Of a stretch of 64,000 nucleotides of DNA, positions 17,219 to 26,132 are shown piece by piece. Source of the stretch: Phycisphaerae bacterium (GTDB lineage: Bacteria > Planctomycetota > Phycisphaerae > UBA1845 > Fen-1342); contig JAJVHV010000007.1 of the NCBI GenBank assembly GCA_022072445.1, positions 150,026 through 214,025 on the forward strand, read 5' to 3'. The notes under the pieces are model-generated. The model saw nothing but the letters and a program-made list of their open reading frames with translations, was not told the origin of the DNA and did not search any database. Positions within the stretch are counted from its first letter, which is position 1. The number at the start of each line of letters is the position of its first letter. Both the position numbers and the translations under genes were made by a program.

Positions 17219-18967
17219 TGGTCGCTCTTCGTGGTTCGCAACGGCGGTTGTCCGGCTGCGCCACGCCACCAGCGCGAGCATGACCGTGGCCAGCGCGTAG
17301 GCGAGCGCGATCGGGTAGGCGCGATACGCGACGATACCGGCCGATGGCGGCGCGGCCTGCCAGATGAACAATTCCCGGACGTCGTTCCCCTCGACGCGAT
17401 AGGCGTGCAGCACCCCGGCGGCGGTGAGAACCGTGGCGACCGCAAACCACAGGGCAGCGGCGCGGTAGCGGTGATCAATCAGCGAGGTGGCCGCGGCAAC
17501 GAGCACGACCGAGCCGACCAGCCAGCCGGAGTTCGCCCCGGTGAGTGTCACCATGCCGGTCAGCGCCGGGACCAGCGCGTCGTCGGCGCCCGTCAGCATC
17601 TCGGCCAGCGTGCGCGACGCGCCGGCGTCTACCATGAAGAGCGGCAGGTTGACGATCAGCAGGGCGGCGATCGCCGGAAAGAGCGCCACGGCGACGGCGG
17701 GCGCGTGGGCGCGGGGCGTGGCCTGGAACGCCTGGGCGGTGATGATGATGCCGATGTAGACGACCATCGCGGCGCCAGCCTCGATGGGAATCAGTCGTCC
17801 GAGCAGCGCGCCCGCGCCGCAGGCGAAGCAGGCGGTGAAGAACAGGCCGTTGGCGATCGAATAGCCGCAGCCCGCCCCGAGCGATTTCCAGGCCGGGTGG
17901 CCGATGTAGATCGTGGTGGGGAAACACGAGCCGAAGAGGCCGGCGCACAGCGAACCGATGCCGTTCACGGCCAGCGAGGGCGCCGTGTTGAAACGGTCGC
18001 CCGCCGCCTCAGCCGACTCGATGTTTTGCACCGAGCCGAAGACGTTAAGTAGCCCCATCGGCACCGAAACGGTCAGAAAGCGCAGGAGCAGATCGGGCTG
18101 ATCTCGCACCAACGCGGCGATCTCGCCACCCACGAACGTAGGAATGATCGCGTGCAATTGTGCGGCGGCGGCGCGGAGCGCGTCGAGCGACATGAGCGGT
18201 CGCGTGCCGGCGGCGTCGGCGACGGCGGGGATGGAGACCAGCCAGGCCATCGCCGTGCCCGACAGAATCGCCAGCGACCCGCCGGGCAAGCCAAGCGGAA
18301 AGCGGTAGCTGGCGAAGTAGGCGAGCAAAAGGATCGCCAGCGGCAGAATTCCGACGAGCGGCTGGGCGTAGATCCGAAACGCGAAGTCGGCGCTGATGAA
18401 CGTGACGCCCACCGCCGCCAGCACGCCCAGCAGTGCGGCGCGGGGCGTGACCCGGCGGAGCTGCTCGGCGAAGAACGCCCCGCCGAACTCGATCGCCCCG
18501 CTGACCAGGCAGGCGACCAGGCCGGCTTTCCAGGCCAGCAGACCGGCGGCGGCGGGGTCGAGCCCGTCGGCCAGGGCGGCACGGTTGACCGGTCCCATGA
18601 TGAAGAAGACGTAGGCGAAGACGGTCGGCGTGTTGATGCCGTAGGGCAGCGCCGTGCACGTGGGGTTGTTGTGTCGGCGGGCGACGGCGCGGGCCTGAAG
18701 GCCGTAAAAGAGGTTGCCGACCAGCAGGCTGACCGCCACGCCGGGCAGGACGCGCTCGTGGACCACCGATTCGGGAATGCCCGCCTGTGTGACGCACAGC
18801 GCCACGATCAGCAGGACCTGCACGAGATTATCGACCATCAGGCCGAAGAATCCGTCCAGATCGCCGCGGCGCCACAGCGGATAGTGCAGCGTTCCGGAAA
18901 TGGTTGCACTCACGGCGATTCGCGTGGTTCGGTCCGCCGTTGGCGGACCCGTGCGGTACCGCTTCAT
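17204..18967 (-). CDS. NCS2/xanthine-uracil-type permease
   Basis: A 587-aa polytopic membrane protein with about 12-14 hydrophobic segments, for example VLLIVALCVTQAG, LLGVLAAVGVTFISA, ILPLAILLLAYFAS and AALLIVNLPLFMV. TALPYGINTPTVFAYVFFI and the later SCFPTTIYIGHPAWK match conserved substrate-site regions of the Xan_ur_permease family (AzgA-like). The substrate is probably a nucleobase or related compound but cannot be told. ATG 18967 was chosen over an upstream in-frame start (18994). The last residues (ANHEERPANRES) are encoded inside the GAATAGC dispersed repeat, so the C-terminus looks recently altered. Confidence 0.8.
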   Translation of the reverse strand: MKRYRTGPPTADRTTRIAVSATISGTLHYPLWRRGDLDGFFGLMVDNLVQVLLIVALCVTQAGIPESVVHERVLPGVAVSLLVGNLFYGLQARAVARRHNNPTCTALPYGINTPTVFAYVFFIMGPVNRAALADGLDPAAAGLLAWKAGLVACLVSGAIEFGGAFFAEQLRRVTPRAALLGVLAAVGVTFISADFAFRIYAQPLVGILPLAILLLAYFASYRFPLGLPGGSLAILSGTAMAWLVSIPAVADAAGTRPLMSLDALRAAAAQLHAIIPTFVGGEIAALVRDQPDLLLRFLTVSVPMGLLNVFGSVQNIESAEAAGDRFNTAPSLAVNGIGSLCAGLFGSCFPTTIYIGHPAWKSLGAGCGYSIANGLFFTACFACGAGALLGRLIPIEAGAAMVVYIGIIITAQAFQATPRAHAPAVAVALFPAIAALLIVNLPLFMVDAGASRTLAEMLTGADDALVPALTGMVTLTGANSGWLVGSVVLVAAATSLIDHRYRAAALWFAVATVLTAAGVLHAYRVEGNDVRELFIWQAAPPSAGIVAYRAYPIALAYALATVMLALVAWRSRTTAVANHEERPANRE

Positions 18968-19087
18968 CGTAAGTCGCGGATCGCGGCGTCTCAAGCGAAA
19001 CGTGCGGCTGACAGGTGGGGGCCGCGGCCGTAAGATTCGAGCCGCGCGGCGGCGTGCGCCCGCGAGTCTCGAACGCCAGGATCACGG

Positions 19088-19693
19088 ATGCCGATTCAGT
19101 TCAATTGTGCCAGTTGTGGGCAGCCGATCGAGGTTGACGACGAGCATGCCGGCCGCGTGGCGGCGTGCCCCTACTGTCAGCGGGTGGTGAACGTCCCGGA
19201 AAACTCGACGTTGGCGCCGCTGGCGGCACCACTGGCGCGGCCGGCGACCGACGGCACTGACGCCGGCGATTCGCCGCGCGGGCTGCCGCCGATCCCGCCG
19301 CTCGAGCAGCCCGACCCGATAACGCAGATGGCCGCGGCGCGCGGGCAGATTTTCGGCCGCAACGCGCTGGTTTGCGCCGTGCTCGTGGTCGTGATGTTCT
19401 CCACGTCGCTGCTGCTAGCCGTGCCGATCGTCCTCAAACGGCTGGCCGACACGACCAGCCAGCCGAACGCGGAGGAGCTGAGTCGGATACTGAGCCAGTC
19501 GCCGCAGGGACCGTGGTACATGGCGTCGATGTGCGGGGCGACGATTTTCGCGTTGGTGGGGACGATTTACGGGCTGCTGAGCGTTCGGCTCTGCCGGCGG
19601 GGGAACTGGCGCGGGTGGCTGAGTCTGCTGGTCTGCGGCGCGCTGGTGGCGTGGACGCTGCTGAGCATCGTGTTGCAGTCGGTGCTGATGTGA
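19088..19693 (+). CDS. Zinc-ribbon membrane protein
   Basis: A 201-aa protein. The N-terminal zinc ribbon has IQFNCASCGQPIEV and ACPYCQRVV (two CxxC pairs). A Pro/Ala-rich linker follows, then about three TM segments (LVCAVLVVVMFSTSLLLAV, ATIFALVGTIYGLLS, WLSLLVCGALVAWTLLSIV). The layout is common in planctomycetes and the function is unknown. It is divergent from the permease, with about 120 bp between the two starts that could hold promoters for both. Confidence 0.7.
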   Translation: MPIQFNCASCGQPIEVDDEHAGRVAACPYCQRVVNVPENSTLAPLAAPLARPATDGTDAGDSPRGLPPIPPLEQPDPITQMAAARGQIFGRNALVCAVLVVVMFSTSLLLAVPIVLKRLADTTSQPNAEELSRILSQSPQGPWYMASMCGATIFALVGTIYGLLSVRLCRRGNWRGWLSLLVCGALVAWTLLSIVLQSVLM

Positions 19694-19828
19694 CGGCGTG
19701 CGCGTGTTTGCTCCGATAAGCGACGCTGCTGGAAAAATGCGCGCTTCGCGCTGCGTGAGGCTGGTAATCGGGATGCGCGGTCGGGTAGAATGCCCGCAAG
19801 GAAGGGTTTTGCACGCATCGGTGGAGAA

Positions 19829-20269
19829 ATGAAGCCGCAGAATAATACTGCGTCCAAAGAGGGGCGGCCGCTCAACCCGCAACGAAAACGCTTCACCCCG
19901 GGTGAGGCGAATCGCGCGCTGGTTTACGTTCGCAAGATTGTGCAGGACATCGTCGACAGCTACGCCGAGTTCATGCGGCTGCGCGACGTCCTCGAGGAAT
20001 CGGATCGATCACACACGTTTCAGGATCGCTTTGAACGTGTGCGCCGCCGGGCCCAGCATCTCGCCGACCGGCTCAACCAGCTCAAAGACGAGCTGCACGA
20101 AGTCGGCTGCGAGCTGAAGGACTGGTCGCAGGGCCTGGTCGATTTTCCGTCGTCGCGCGGCGGAGCCGACGTGGCGCTGTGCTGGAAGCTGGGCGAGCCG
20201 GACGTCGCCTACTGGCACGACGCCGACGATGGATTTCGCGGGCGGAAGCTGATCGACAGCGCGTTCTGA
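19829..20269 (+). CDS. DUF2203 family protein
   Basis: A 146-aa cytoplasmic protein. FTPGEANRALVYVRKIVQDI begins a long helical pair, and the C-terminal signature GLVDFPSSRGGADVALCWKL, then PDVAYWHDADDGFRGRKLI, is diagnostic of DUF2203. The family has no known function. ATG 19829 is preceded by GTGGAGA (19821-19827), a usable ribosome site; the frame is open 39 nt further up. Confidence 0.85.
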   Translation: MKPQNNTASKEGRPLNPQRKRFTPGEANRALVYVRKIVQDIVDSYAEFMRLRDVLEESDRSHTFQDRFERVRRRAQHLADRLNQLKDELHEVGCELKDWSQGLVDFPSSRGGADVALCWKLGEPDVAYWHDADDGFRGRKLIDSAF

Positions 20270-20389
20270 CGGGCGAAGTCGGAGCCACGAAGCCACGTAG
20301 GCACGAAGCAGCGGCACTCGCCGCCGCTTCGCGCTCGGATCCGTTTCGTGCGCGAATGCGGTTCGTGCGCGGACGTCCACCCCTCAACC

Positions 20390-21889
20390 TCACGGCGCAA
20401 GATAGCGGAGCGGCCGCACCAGCAATTCGCGCAGCACCAGCGCGCCGCGCAGCCCGCCGAAGAAAAACAGCAGCGACATCACAAAGAAGTGGATCGTGAC
20501 GGCCCAGGCGGCGATCTGCGGCAGTGGCCGAAGCCCCAGCCACGCAGCGCGGATGCGGGCCGCCAGCGCGATGGCTCGCGCTGGCGTCGGCGCTGTGCGG
20601 CCATCGCGCGGAGCCGCCAGCGTGTCGAGCCGCTCCGCCAGCCGCGCCCAGGCGTGATTGATCGCGACCATCAGCCCGATGATCGCGCCCCACAGAAACA
20701 TGCCGAAGGTCGGGACGTGCCACAAGCCGCAGATGCCGAACGTGAGGATCAGATTGCGCACGTGATGCCGCCGGCTGCCGCCGAAAGGAATGTAGAGATA
20801 ATCGCGCAGAACCAGCGAAAGGCTGATGTGCCAGCGGCGCCAGAAGTCGCGCAAGCTGGTCGCCAGCCAGGGCCAGTTGAAATTCTCCACCTGGCGATAA
20901 CCGAGCAGCCGGGCAATGCCGGCGGCGACGTCGCAGTAGCCGCTGAACTCGAGATAGATCGCGAAGATCATCGCATAGACGCCGAAGTAAAGCGTCGCGT
21001 AGCTCAGCGAGTGCGGCTCGTGGAAATAGGCGCGGCGGAAGTCGTCGGTCAGCCAGGGCGCGAAATACGCGGTGGTCAGCAGCGACTTGGCGATCCCCAG
21101 CGCGACCCGGGCCAGCGCCGGCGGCACGTTCCACCATGAGCGGCGGGTGAAGCAAGTCTCCATTTCGTCGTGAAAGGCGTCGAAGCGCTCGATCGGCCCC
21201 TGCATGAGCGTCGGCGCGTAGCAGGTCCACGCCAGAAAATTCAGCAGGCTGCGGCGCTGCGGGGCGATCGTGCCGCGGCGCACCTCGAAGAAATAGTGCA
21301 GCATGCGGACGGCGAAATAAGCGACGCCGATGTTGTGCGGGTTCGCCAGCATGACTTCGAAGAGCTGGACGCCTGCCGGGGTTGCGCCGTCGGGTCGCGG
21401 GCCGGGCGCCAGCCACGGCTCCCACGCGGTGCCGCGGGCTCCGTATGGAAACAGCCAGCGGGCGTTCTCGTACAGCCACAGACACACCGATTCGGGCAAG
21501 CTGACGTTCTTGGCGGCCTGAACTACCAGCAGCAGTCCCGCGATGCAGACCGCGGCGGCGGCGTGCGGCGCCCAGGGCAGCACGTCGGCCCGGCGCGATT
21601 CGAGCGCGTAGCGCTCGGCCAGGCGATGAAAGGCGAGACACGCGGCGAACCAGATCAGGACGTAGAGCGCGCCAAAGCAGAAGGCCAGCCAGGCGGCGCC
21701 CGTGATGATGATGGCGTGACGAAACCAACGGCGCGGGGCGGCCAGCAGCGCGAGCAGCGGCACGGCGAAGAAGCAGACGAGAAAGCGATCGTCGAGGACG
21801 GCGGCGAGCCAGAAATCGCGCCAATCGGACCAGGACAGGTCGTGGAGCGGCTGTAGCAGGCGCTGTGCGAGTTCGGCGGCGCTCGACAT
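20390..21889 (-). CDS. MBOAT-family O-acyltransferase (AlgI-like)
   Basis: A 499-aa membrane-bound O-acyltransferase with about 10-12 TM segments. MBOAT signatures are FSGYCDVAAGIARLLGY, SLRDFWRRWHISLSLVLRDY and CGLWHVPTFGMFLWGAI, the last holding the catalytic His. The AlgI branch transfers acetyl groups to exopolysaccharides, usually with an AlgJ/SGNH partner that is not present nearby. The substrate is therefore unknown, with a surface polysaccharide or lipid likely. The gene stands alone on this strand. Confidence 0.88.
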   Translation of the reverse strand: MSSAAELAQRLLQPLHDLSWSDWRDFWLAAVLDDRFLVCFFAVPLLALLAAPRRWFRHAIIITGAAWLAFCFGALYVLIWFAACLAFHRLAERYALESRRADVLPWAPHAAAAVCIAGLLLVVQAAKNVSLPESVCLWLYENARWLFPYGARGTAWEPWLAPGPRPDGATPAGVQLFEVMLANPHNIGVAYFAVRMLHYFFEVRRGTIAPQRRSLLNFLAWTCYAPTLMQGPIERFDAFHDEMETCFTRRSWWNVPPALARVALGIAKSLLTTAYFAPWLTDDFRRAYFHEPHSLSYATLYFGVYAMIFAIYLEFSGYCDVAAGIARLLGYRQVENFNWPWLATSLRDFWRRWHISLSLVLRDYLYIPFGGSRRHHVRNLILTFGICGLWHVPTFGMFLWGAIIGLMVAINHAWARLAERLDTLAAPRDGRTAPTPARAIALAARIRAAWLGLRPLPQIAAWAVTIHFFVMSLLFFFGGLRGALVLRELLVRPLRYLAP

Positions 21890-22141
21890 GTGCGTGAAGT
21901 CGCGGGCCGGGCGCGGTTTGTCAAGCGGCGGGGGTGCGCGATCCTGCGGAGCGCGGCCGGGCGGCGCGCGTGGCGCATGCGACCGTTGTTCAATCGAGCT
22001 GGCGCGACGCGAGCAGGCGGAGTCGCACGCCGCGAGACAACCGTGTGTCGAGCGGGGTTAACGAACTGGCGCGATGTGTAGAATGGACCCATGAGCGCCC
22101 TGGTCGCGCATGTTCGGATACTCGTCGCAAGTGAGAGAACC

Positions 22142-22360
22142 ATGAATCGGCGGACAACGAAGTTGATTCGCGAAGGCGAATTCGTGTCAGAGGTGGAGGT
22201 CGAGCTGAGCGATTCGCCCGAGGGCTGGGGGCCATATCTCTCGCTTGCGGACGCCACGCGGCTGGACGAGGCACGGGCGGCGCTGCGGCGTCGAGACTTG
22301 GTGACGGCGTCACAGTTCGGGCCGGTGTATCGGCTGACACCGGTCAAGGTGAGCGCGTAG
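22142..22360 (+). CDS. Small conserved hypothetical protein
   Basis: A 72-aa protein MNRRTTKLIREGEFVSEVEV... with WGPYLSLADATRLDEARAAL and VYRLTPVKV near the end. Such small proteins (LIREG...VEV.L...W.PYLS..DA..LD..R.ALR) recur in bacterial genomes, sometimes near toxin-antitoxin genes, but the function is not known. Here it stands alone between two minus-strand genes. ATG 22142 was chosen; an in-frame ATG at 22091 would add an atypical leader. Confidence 0.65.
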   Translation: MNRRTTKLIREGEFVSEVEVELSDSPEGWGPYLSLADATRLDEARAALRRRDLVTASQFGPVYRLTPVKVSA

Positions 22361-22450
22361 GCACGCTCGCATTGCAGTTCGGCCGAAGCACAAGGCTACG
22401 CCGGAGGACCTTGAGACGGCAAGCCGAGGCTTGCCCTCTCTGAAGTACAG

Positions 22451-24697
22451 CTACGGCCGATCGACGCCGTAGCCGAAAATGACGCGGTTCGGGCCGCCGT
22501 CGTTCGCCGGCGTCGGCCAGGTGGCGCCGTCTTTCGCACCGGCGCGGCCCGGCGCGGCGGATGCACCACCTGCATATCCGGCCGGCGCCCCCGCAGCACC
22601 CCGGACGGTGTAGACGTCACGCCCGGCAAAGTCCACGAACAGGCCATACGAACGAAACAGCGAGCGATACGCTTCGTTGGCGTTGACCCAACCCAGGCAC
22701 TGCTCGGCCGGCGTCTCGTAGCGATCGTCGCCGCCGCGATCGATCATCAGGCCGACGCCCGCCGCGTTGGACGCGCCCAGGCCGAGCGTCGAGCCCTGAT
22801 ACGTGTCGTTGCCGGCGTCGTCGATCAGGATGCCGACGCTCAGGTCGTGGCCCGCGCCCTGCGACATGTTCATCCGCGCGTCGTACCGGTCGGCGCCGTC
22901 GCGATCGACCAGCACTCCGGCGGCGAAGTGTGCCGCGGCGCCCTGCACGTACCACTGTCCGAGATAGCTATCGGCACCGCCCAGGTCGATCAAGAGGCCC
23001 GCGCCGTACCAATAACCGACGCCCTGCCCAAAGACGCCGCAGGTGTACGTGTCGTCGCCGCCGCCGTCGAGCAGGATCGCGACGCCGCCATTGACGCTGA
23101 CGCCGTCGACGTATTCGGCTCGCCAGCCGGAGGCGGCGCCCTGCGCGAGCGAGACGTTGTGCTCCTTGCTCTGCGGGGCCGGATATCGGATGTCGGTGTC
23201 GTTGGCGACGTAGCGGTCGGCGCCGGCCAGATCGACCAGCGCCGCGACGGCGTTCACCGCGGCGAAGGCCTGCGACATGCGATACGCCTCGTACTGGTCG
23301 TCGCCCTCGCGATCGACCAGCAGGCCGTAGCCTGCGGTGGCGCTGGCCTGGGCGGAGTCGATGGACTTGTACACATCGCGGCCGGCGACGTCGATCAGCA
23401 AGCCGAGGCCGAACTCGCCATAGCCCAGCGCGCGGCGATCCGCTTCGTACGTGTCGTCGCCGGCTTCGTCCCACAGCACGCCGACGCCCAGCGCGCCGGC
23501 CCCGAAGCTGGCGACGTTGGCAGCGGGCGCGCGGTACGTGTCGTCGCCGGCCAGGTCGATCGCCACGCCGACGGGCGCCTGGCGGCTGAAGGCGGCGCCG
23601 GCTTGGGCGTAGGTGTCGCCGCCGCCGGTGTCGATGATCAACAGCGCGGTCTGCGATTCGGGCCGCGGCTTGGCGGCGGCGTCGGGTCCTTCCGGCGCGT
23701 CAAACGCGTGTACGTCGTCACCGCTGCCAGCCAGGATCACCCAGCCGAAGCGCGTCGACGCGCGATACGAGAACGTCGCCGACGACAGGGCCGCGTCGGC
23801 CTTGAGCGACCGCACCGCCTCCTCGACCGCGAAGACAACATCCTGCGCCGCGACCATGACAAACTCAGCGGGGAACTCCTCGGCGGCGCGTTTGTAGGTC
23901 AGGTTGTAGTCGACGTCGGGCGCTTCCTTCTCTTCCTTCTCCTCCTGCTCGCCGGTCTTGAGCGGCTCGCGGAGCTTGCTCTCGAACTTGATCCAGAACT
24001 CGGTCGGGGCGCCGCGCGTGCCGCGCTTGATCCACGGCGGCACTTCCTGCGCCGTCAGCAGCACCAGGGCGGCGGCGCGGCGGACGGAGGCCGGCAGGTC
24101 GGCCGCGGCGCGGATGTCGGCGTCGGCGGCGCCCAGCGCCCGCAGCACCGACGCCAAGGCGTCGTCGGCTTCCGCCGCCTTCTTGAATTTCTCGATCGGG
24201 TCGCCGATCAGGCCGCGCCGGACCGTGCGGTTGTTGAAGCGCGAGACCACCGCCAGCAGGTCGGGCGACGACGACTTCGCGGCGGCGGAAAGGAGCTGGC
24301 CGGTGACGCGCGTGAGACCATCGGCCCGCAGCGGCTCGGTCATGAGCAGTCGGGCCAGCTCGCTGCGCGGCCGCTCGTGCACCATGAACGCCAGGTCGGT
24401 CTCGCGCATTCCCACGTCGCGCGGCTCGACGCCCAGCGCCGACAGCACGCCCTCGAGCGCCTCCGGGGCGGACTTCGCCGCCGCGCCGGATTGGAGGGCC
24501 AGCGTGGCGGGCGCGCCGGCCGCGGCGAGCGCGAGCAGCGCGACGGCGCGCCGCGCGACGCGTGGCGCGACGGCTTCTAGCGCGCCGGTTTGCAGCGCGA
24601 CGATATGCAGCGCGGCGGCGCGTAGCGCGACGGCGGGAAGCACCACGGCTCTTAGCACGGCGGCGCGAAGCGCGGCGAGCGTGCTGCGGGCGGTCAT
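22451..24697 (-). CDS. Secreted solenoid protein with 12 GDDxY repeats
   Basis: A 748-aa protein with a hydrophobic, Ala-rich N-terminus (a putative signal region), a helical domain (about residues 75-330) and then about 12 repeats of 25-35 residues. The repeat pattern is G-[VL]-[LI]-x-D-xx-G-x-D-x-Y, for example GVAIDLAGDDTYRAP, GLLIDVAGRDVYKSI and GLMIDRGGDDRYETP. The regular Gly/Asp spacing suggests a beta-solenoid, possibly Ca-binding; that is inference. No known enzymatic motif is seen. It overlaps the PA14 lipoprotein gene by 4 nt (same strand, upstream), so the two are co-translated and probably work together at the cell surface. Confidence 0.75.
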   Translation of the reverse strand: MTARSTLAALRAAVLRAVVLPAVALRAAALHIVALQTGALEAVAPRVARRAVALLALAAAGAPATLALQSGAAAKSAPEALEGVLSALGVEPRDVGMRETDLAFMVHERPRSELARLLMTEPLRADGLTRVTGQLLSAAAKSSSPDLLAVVSRFNNRTVRRGLIGDPIEKFKKAAEADDALASVLRALGAADADIRAAADLPASVRRAAALVLLTAQEVPPWIKRGTRGAPTEFWIKFESKLREPLKTGEQEEKEEKEAPDVDYNLTYKRAAEEFPAEFVMVAAQDVVFAVEEAVRSLKADAALSSATFSYRASTRFGWVILAGSGDDVHAFDAPEGPDAAAKPRPESQTALLIIDTGGGDTYAQAGAAFSRQAPVGVAIDLAGDDTYRAPAANVASFGAGALGVGVLWDEAGDDTYEADRRALGYGEFGLGLLIDVAGRDVYKSIDSAQASATAGYGLLVDREGDDQYEAYRMSQAFAAVNAVAALVDLAGADRYVANDTDIRYPAPQSKEHNVSLAQGAASGWRAEYVDGVSVNGGVAILLDGGGDDTYTCGVFGQGVGYWYGAGLLIDLGGADSYLGQWYVQGAAAHFAAGVLVDRDGADRYDARMNMSQGAGHDLSVGILIDDAGNDTYQGSTLGLGASNAAGVGLMIDRGGDDRYETPAEQCLGWVNANEAYRSLFRSYGLFVDFAGRDVYTVRGAAGAPAGYAGGASAAPGRAGAKDGATWPTPANDGGPNRVIFGYGVDRP

Positions 24698-25347
24698 TCG
24701 CCGCCGTCGCCCTGGTCGGGCCGCGTCAGCGCGCTGGCGGGCACGGGCTGGCGCGAAATGCCCGGTCCTTCGTACCAGAGCTCGAGCGCCTCGGGGCCGT
24801 CGCGCTCGACGTACGTGACTTCGATCGGGTGCGTGCCCTGCTTGAGATGCACGTCGCCCGTGCAGAAGCAGGCGCAGCGGCCGCAGTTGCAGGCCACGAC
24901 GCAGCGGTCGCCGATGCGCACGCAGGCGCCGTCGTCGGCCCGCAGCCGGAAGGTATAGACGCCCGTCTTGGGCGCTTCGAAAAAGCCGTTGAAGCGCAGC
25001 GCGAAATCGTCGCCGCGGCGGCCGGCGCTGATGTCAAGCGCTTCACTGTGGCCGGAAGCGGCCGGCTGGAGCTTGTCGAGATCGGGGATCGAGCGCCAGC
25101 GACCTTCGTAGTAGCGGTAGTCGAGGCCGGCGACGGTCTCGCCAGCCTCCACGGGCGGCAGCGCACGCGTCAGCGCGGCACAGCCGAGCAACGGAGCGGC
25201 GATGGTCAGGCACAGCAGCGGAAGAGCGCCTGCCAGAACCCCGCACGCGAGTGCGGGGCGGCTGAACCCACCATGCGCGTGATGCCTTCTGTTTGCGGTT
25301 CCAGGCGTGCGAAACACGATCGATCCTCTCGAATCCCCACGGTGCAC
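24694..25347 (-). CDS. PA14-domain lipoprotein
   Basis: A 217-aa protein. After a basic N-terminus there is a signal sequence ending in the lipobox APLLGCAA, so Cys56 is the likely lipidation site. The rest is a PA14-type beta domain: LDYRYYEGRWRSIPDLDKL, GVYTFRLRADDGACVRIGD and HPIEVTYVERDGPEALELWY. PA14 domains bind carbohydrate. An unusual Cys cluster VVACNCGRCACFCTGD sits in the middle of the domain, possibly disulfide- or metal-binding. It starts the operon with the solenoid protein (ATGA overlap). Confidence 0.8.
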   Translation of the reverse strand: MHRGDSRGSIVFRTPGTANRRHHAHGGFSRPALACGVLAGALPLLCLTIAAPLLGCAALTRALPPVEAGETVAGLDYRYYEGRWRSIPDLDKLQPAASGHSEALDISAGRRGDDFALRFNGFFEAPKTGVYTFRLRADDGACVRIGDRCVVACNCGRCACFCTGDVHLKQGTHPIEVTYVERDGPEALELWYEGPGISRQPVPASALTRPDQGDGGE

Positions 25348-25484
25348 TTGTTCAACGCGCCAGCGGCGATGCGCAGTGTAGCCGCAAGGAGTGCGCGCGG
25401 CCAGACGCGCTGCTCGGTTTCCCGACCCTGTACTGCCTCAGGAGTATTGCGTCCTATTCGGTTCGGGGAGCATCGGCCTCTGCC

Positions 25485-25613
25485 GCGGGTGCCATGGCGC
25501 GGGTGCCATGGCGACGGCCTTTCGCGTCGCCATGCCCGGCGAGCGCGTCGCCGCGCGGGTGCCATGGCGACGTCTGTCCGCGTCGCCATGCGTGGCGAGC
25601 GCGTCGCCTCCGC
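25485..25613. repeat. 56-bp tandem repeat with internal hairpin
   Basis: Two full copies (25501-25556 and 25557-25613) and a partial one. Each contains CATGGCGACG...CGTCGCCATG, which can fold into a hairpin, followed by GGCGAGCGCGTCGCC. It is intergenic, between the PA14 gene and the PilZ gene. No gene is seen in 25348-25619. Confidence 0.65.
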
Positions 25614-25619
25614 CCCACC

Positions 25620-25994
25620 CTAACGCACCGTCTCGGCCAGCAAGTCCAGCGGCGTCGCGCTCCCCGCCAGCCGCAGGCCGACCTCAAACGTCTCGGCCAG
25701 CACACGCCGGCAGTGCGCCACATAGCCACGCACCAGAATGGGCTGCTCGGCGTGCGCGACGAGCGCCTCGATTCGCGTCCCAGGCTGGATCGCCTCGCGA
25801 ATCTGCACCGCGATGCCGCCGGTCGAGATGTTGACCGTCTCGCCAGCGTGCTCCGCTGCACTGGACTCGCCCGACAGGACGCGCACCACGCACGGCGCAC
25901 GGTGCGACCAGCGACGCTCGCGCGGGCGCGGATCGAGCAGCAGGCTGGCATGAATCGAGGGAGCGGCGTAGGACGGACGCGTCGTCGCGGTCAT
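25620..25994 (-). CDS. PilZ-domain protein
   Basis: A 124-aa single-domain PilZ protein, probably a c-di-GMP receptor. PRERRWSHRAPCVVRVL provides the Arg-rich binding loop and ETVNISTGGIAVQI the NxSxxG motif, followed by the usual beta strands (PILVRGYVAHCRRV). No other domain is attached. It may work through protein contacts. It is a second PilZ protein in addition to the one at 15048. Confidence 0.8.
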   Translation of the reverse strand: MTATTRPSYAAPSIHASLLLDPRPRERRWSHRAPCVVRVLSGESSAAEHAGETVNISTGGIAVQIREAIQPGTRIEALVAHAEQPILVRGYVAHCRRVLAETFEVGLRLAGSATPLDLLAETVR

Positions 25995-26132
25995 GGCTTG
26001 TCTCGCGAGCAGGATGGCCGAGCTGTCAGCGCATGTTATCGGCGGTCAGGCCACGCCGACTTGACACCCGCGTGACGTGCCCGCGCGGCAGCCCGCGCGA
26101 TGCGCCCAGACCCCACGCCCGCGACGCCCGTC

